This document shows, piece by piece, positions 13,163-15,137 of a stretch of 15,137 nt of DNA. The stretch spans positions 1-15,137 of the forward strand of contig CAZBWA010000042.1 of assembly GCA_964495555.1 (NCBI GenBank), read 5' to 3'. Every line of letters starts with the position of its first letter. The first letter of the stretch is position 1. The notes below the pieces were generated by a model that worked only from the letters and a program-made list of their open reading frames with translations, was not told the DNA's origin and searched no databases. Position numbers and translations under genes: made by a program. The DNA comes from VGCC01 sp964495555 (GTDB lineage: Bacteria > Actinomycetota > Actinomycetes > S36-B12).

Positions 13163-14968
13163 GTGACCGAGGACCGTTCCCAGCGCATGCTCGGTGACCG
13201 GTACACCGTCGGCGAGGTCATCGGCCGTGGTGGCATGGCCGAGGTGCACGAGGGGCGCGATCTGCGCCTGGGACGTCGCGTCGCGATCAAGATCCTGCGG
13301 CCGGACCTGGCCAAGGACCCGATCTTCCAGGCCCGGTTCCGCCGCGAGGCGCAGAGCGCGGCCGCGCTGAACCACCCCAACATCGTCGCGGTCTACGACA
13401 CCGGCGAGGACGTGCTCACCAGCGAGGGCCAGAACGACGTCATCGTCCCCTACATCGTCATGGAGTACGTCGACGGAATGACCCTGCGCCAGATCCTGGC
13501 CAGCGGCCGGCGCCTGCTGCCCGAGAGGGCGCTGGAGATCACCGCGGGAATCCTCTCCGCCCTGGACTACGCGCACCGTCACGGCATCGTGCACCGCGAC
13601 ATCAAGCCCGGCAACGTCATGCTCACCCGCACCGGCGACGTGAAGGTCATGGACTTCGGGATCGCGCGCGCCATCAACGAGGCGGGTCAGTCGATGACAG
13701 CGACCAGCGCCGTGATGGGCACCGCGCAGTATCTGTCCCCCGAGCAGGCGCGTGGTGAGGTCGTCGACGCACGCAGTGACCTCTACTCCACCGGCGTGCT
13801 CCTCTACGAGCTTCTCACCGGGAAGCCTCCGTTCACCGGGGACTCCGCGGTCGCGATCGCCTACCAACACGTCAGTGAGATGCCCACGCCCCCGTCCTCG
13901 GTGGATCCGGGTGTCTCCCCGGAGATCGACACCGTCGTCATGCACGCACTGGCCAAGCGCGCCGACGATCGCTACCAGAGTGCCGCGGAGTTCCGCACCG
14001 ACGTGGAGCGGGTGATCGCCGGGGCTCCGGTGACCGCGGCCGTCCCGATGGTGACCGGCGAGGCCACGCGTCAGATGCCCGCGGTCCAGGCCGCCGCCCC
14101 GCGCGGTTCGATCTACGACGACTCCCGCCCCCGACGCGCCCGCTCAGGTAGGTCCACAGCGTTCTGGATCGTCAGCCTCCTGGCCGTGGGAGCTGCGGTG
14201 ATCGGTGCCCTCCTCGTCGGCCGCTTCGTCTTCGGCGGCACGAGCGCCACCGTGGTCACCGTCCCGAGCCTCGACGGGCTCACCATCGAGCAGGCCACCG
14301 CCACGCTCGCCGACTACGAGCTGCGCCTCGGTGCCCAAACCCCCGAGATCTCCGAGCGTCCCGCCGGCACCGTCATCGCCCAGCAACCCGCGGCGGGCGA
14401 GAGCATCGAGCAGGGACAGAGCGTCAACGTGACGATCAGCGCGGGCCGCGAACAGGCCACCGTGCCCCAGCTCATCGGCCTCACCAGTCTCGACGACGTG
14501 CGCACTGCATTGGCCGACGCCAACCTCGTCCTCGGCGACATCCTGGAAGAGGAGTCCAATCAACCCGCGGGCTACGTCCTCGATCAGGACCCGACCGAGG
14601 GCACTCAGGTCGCCGCGGGCACCGCGATCGCCATCACCGTGTCCTCGGGCCTCGTCGAGGTGCCCGACGTCGTCGGGATATCCGAGTCGCAGGCACTGTC
14701 GGATCTTGCGCGCGCGGGCTTCGAGACACAGGTCATCGATCAGGAGATCGCGGACGTGACACCGGGTGAGGTGCTGGCACAGTCACCGCAACCGGGAAGC
14801 CGCTTGGAGCGCGGCGCACTCGTGACGATCACGGTGGCGGTCGGACCGATCATCCCGACACCGGAGCCGACCGTGGCACCCACGGACACCGCGGTTCCGG
14901 TACCCACGGATACGGCAGCGCCCGCCCCGGTGGATACGGGTGCGCCCGCCCCGGCCCCGAATCCCTAA
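13163..14968 (+). CDS. pknB: PknB: transmembrane Ser/Thr kinase with three PASTA domains
   Basis: A 601-residue receptor kinase that controls cell growth and wall synthesis. The GTG at 13163 follows GAGAGGA by 7 nt. The kinase domain (~14-285) has the Gly-loop GRGGMAEV, Lys43, HRD (144-146), DFG (Asp164) and GTAQYLSPEQ. Thr179 and Thr181 in the activation loop align with the autophosphorylated Thr171/Thr173 of M. tuberculosis PknB. After a juxtamembrane linker there is one transmembrane helix (~334-357), then three PASTA repeats (~365-428, 429-496, 497-560), one fewer than in M. tuberculosis. A Pro/Thr/Ala-rich tail (~563-601) follows, with repeated TDTA and DTGAP-type units. PASTA domains bind muropeptides or lipid II. 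No pknA gene lies between it and pbpA. Confidence 0.96.
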   Translation: MTEDRSQRMLGDRYTVGEVIGRGGMAEVHEGRDLRLGRRVAIKILRPDLAKDPIFQARFRREAQSAAALNHPNIVAVYDTGEDVLTSEGQNDVIVPYIVMEYVDGMTLRQILASGRRLLPERALEITAGILSALDYAHRHGIVHRDIKPGNVMLTRTGDVKVMDFGIARAINEAGQSMTATSAVMGTAQYLSPEQARGEVVDARSDLYSTGVLLYELLTGKPPFTGDSAVAIAYQHVSEMPTPPSSVDPGVSPEIDTVVMHALAKRADDRYQSAAEFRTDVERVIAGAPVTAAVPMVTGEATRQMPAVQAAAPRGSIYDDSRPRRARSGRSTAFWIVSLLAVGAAVIGALLVGRFVFGGTSATVVTVPSLDGLTIEQATATLADYELRLGAQTPEISERPAGTVIAQQPAAGESIEQGQSVNVTISAGREQATVPQLIGLTSLDDVRTALADANLVLGDILEEESNQPAGYVLDQDPTEGTQVAAGTAIAITVSSGLVEVPDVVGISESQALSDLARAGFETQVIDQEIADVTPGEVLAQSPQPGSRLERGALVTITVAVGPIIPTPEPTVAPTDTAVPVPTDTAAPAPVDTGAPAPAPNP

Positions 14969-15137
14969 GGAGTACTCACCGGGGCGAGGGACTGCGACGT
15001 CTCGATCGCTCCGGACAGTCCGCATTCGACCAACCAATTCGCCAACATCGCGTGGCCACCCTCGGTGAGGACCGACTCGGGATGGAATTGCACGCCCTCG
15101 ACGGCATGGTCCCGATGACGGATCGCCATGATCACCC
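14965..15137 (-). CDS. trpG: Class I glutamine amidotransferase, TrpG/PabA type (C-terminal part)
   Basis: The last 56 codons of a gene entering from the right edge on the minus strand; its TAG is at 14965-14967. The fragment contains the GVQFHPESVLTEGG block, in which the His and Glu are the second and third members of the Cys-His-Glu triad, followed by a short helix (MLANWLVECG) and a ~15-residue tail. These subunits release ammonia from glutamine for anthranilate or aminodeoxychorismate synthase. The Cys nucleophile lies outside the window. In M. tuberculosis trpG (Rv0013) is likewise convergent with pknB, which supports the symbol, though a pabA assignment is equally possible functionally. 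It overlaps the pknB stop in the shared bases CTAA. Confidence 0.9.
   Translation of the reverse strand, partial: VIMAIRHRDHAVEGVQFHPESVLTEGGHAMLANWLVECGLSGAIETSQSLAPVSTP

Overview
The window is high-GC DNA with many GTG starts and gene junctions of the GTGA/TGATG type. It carries the conserved actinobacterial cell-envelope signalling cluster (fhaA, fhaB, pstP, rodA/ftsW, pbpA, pknB, with a convergent trpG/pabA-type gene), so the source is an actinomycete. The genus cannot be read from the sequence. It is not a textbook Mycobacterium: only one Ser/Thr kinase gene sits in the cluster, and its product has three PASTA domains.

Layout. (1) Bases 1-1637: an ECF sigma factor and a truncated anti-sigma factor on the minus strand, divergent from a secreted fasciclin-domain protein of the MPT70 type. 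Both sides of the divergent gap carry GCATCC-N17-CGA promoter-like motifs that resemble the mycobacterial SigK motif as I remember it, with a perfect 14-bp palindrome between them. (2) Bases 1822-5146: two secreted proteins with seemingly lower GC. One is a YVTN-type beta-propeller; the other has seven Asp-box-like repeats. Different propellers are joined by Ser-rich linkers to the same ~110-residue C-terminal module. (3) Bases 5313-5399: tRNA-Leu(CAG) on the minus strand. A 44-nt copy of its 3' end lies 1,881 bp to the left, as the end of a diverged ~540-bp direct repeat that also covers the shared C-terminal module and its terminator. (4) Bases 5469-7643: a secreted clan GH-A glycoside hydrolase whose N-terminal part looks like a GmrSD/DUF1524-type HNH domain that has lost its Asp-His pair. 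(5) Bases 7696-14968: fhaA-fhaB-pstP-rodA-pbpA-pknB, tightly packed on the plus strand, ending in a four-base antiparallel overlap with a glutamine amidotransferase gene that runs off the right edge.

How it fits together. The right half is a core operon. PknB senses envelope fragments through PASTA domains and phosphorylates targets; PstP removes the phosphates; FhaA and FhaB read phosphothreonine; the SEDS glycosyltransferase and PbpA build peptidoglycan. The left half is accessory and exported: an ECF/anti-sigma switch probably drives the fasciclin gene and itself, followed by secreted propeller proteins and a sugar hydrolase around a tRNA. In M. tuberculosis, as I recall, tRNA-Leu lies directly upstream of and divergent from fhaA, so the hydrolase gene here looks like an insertion into that conserved junction.
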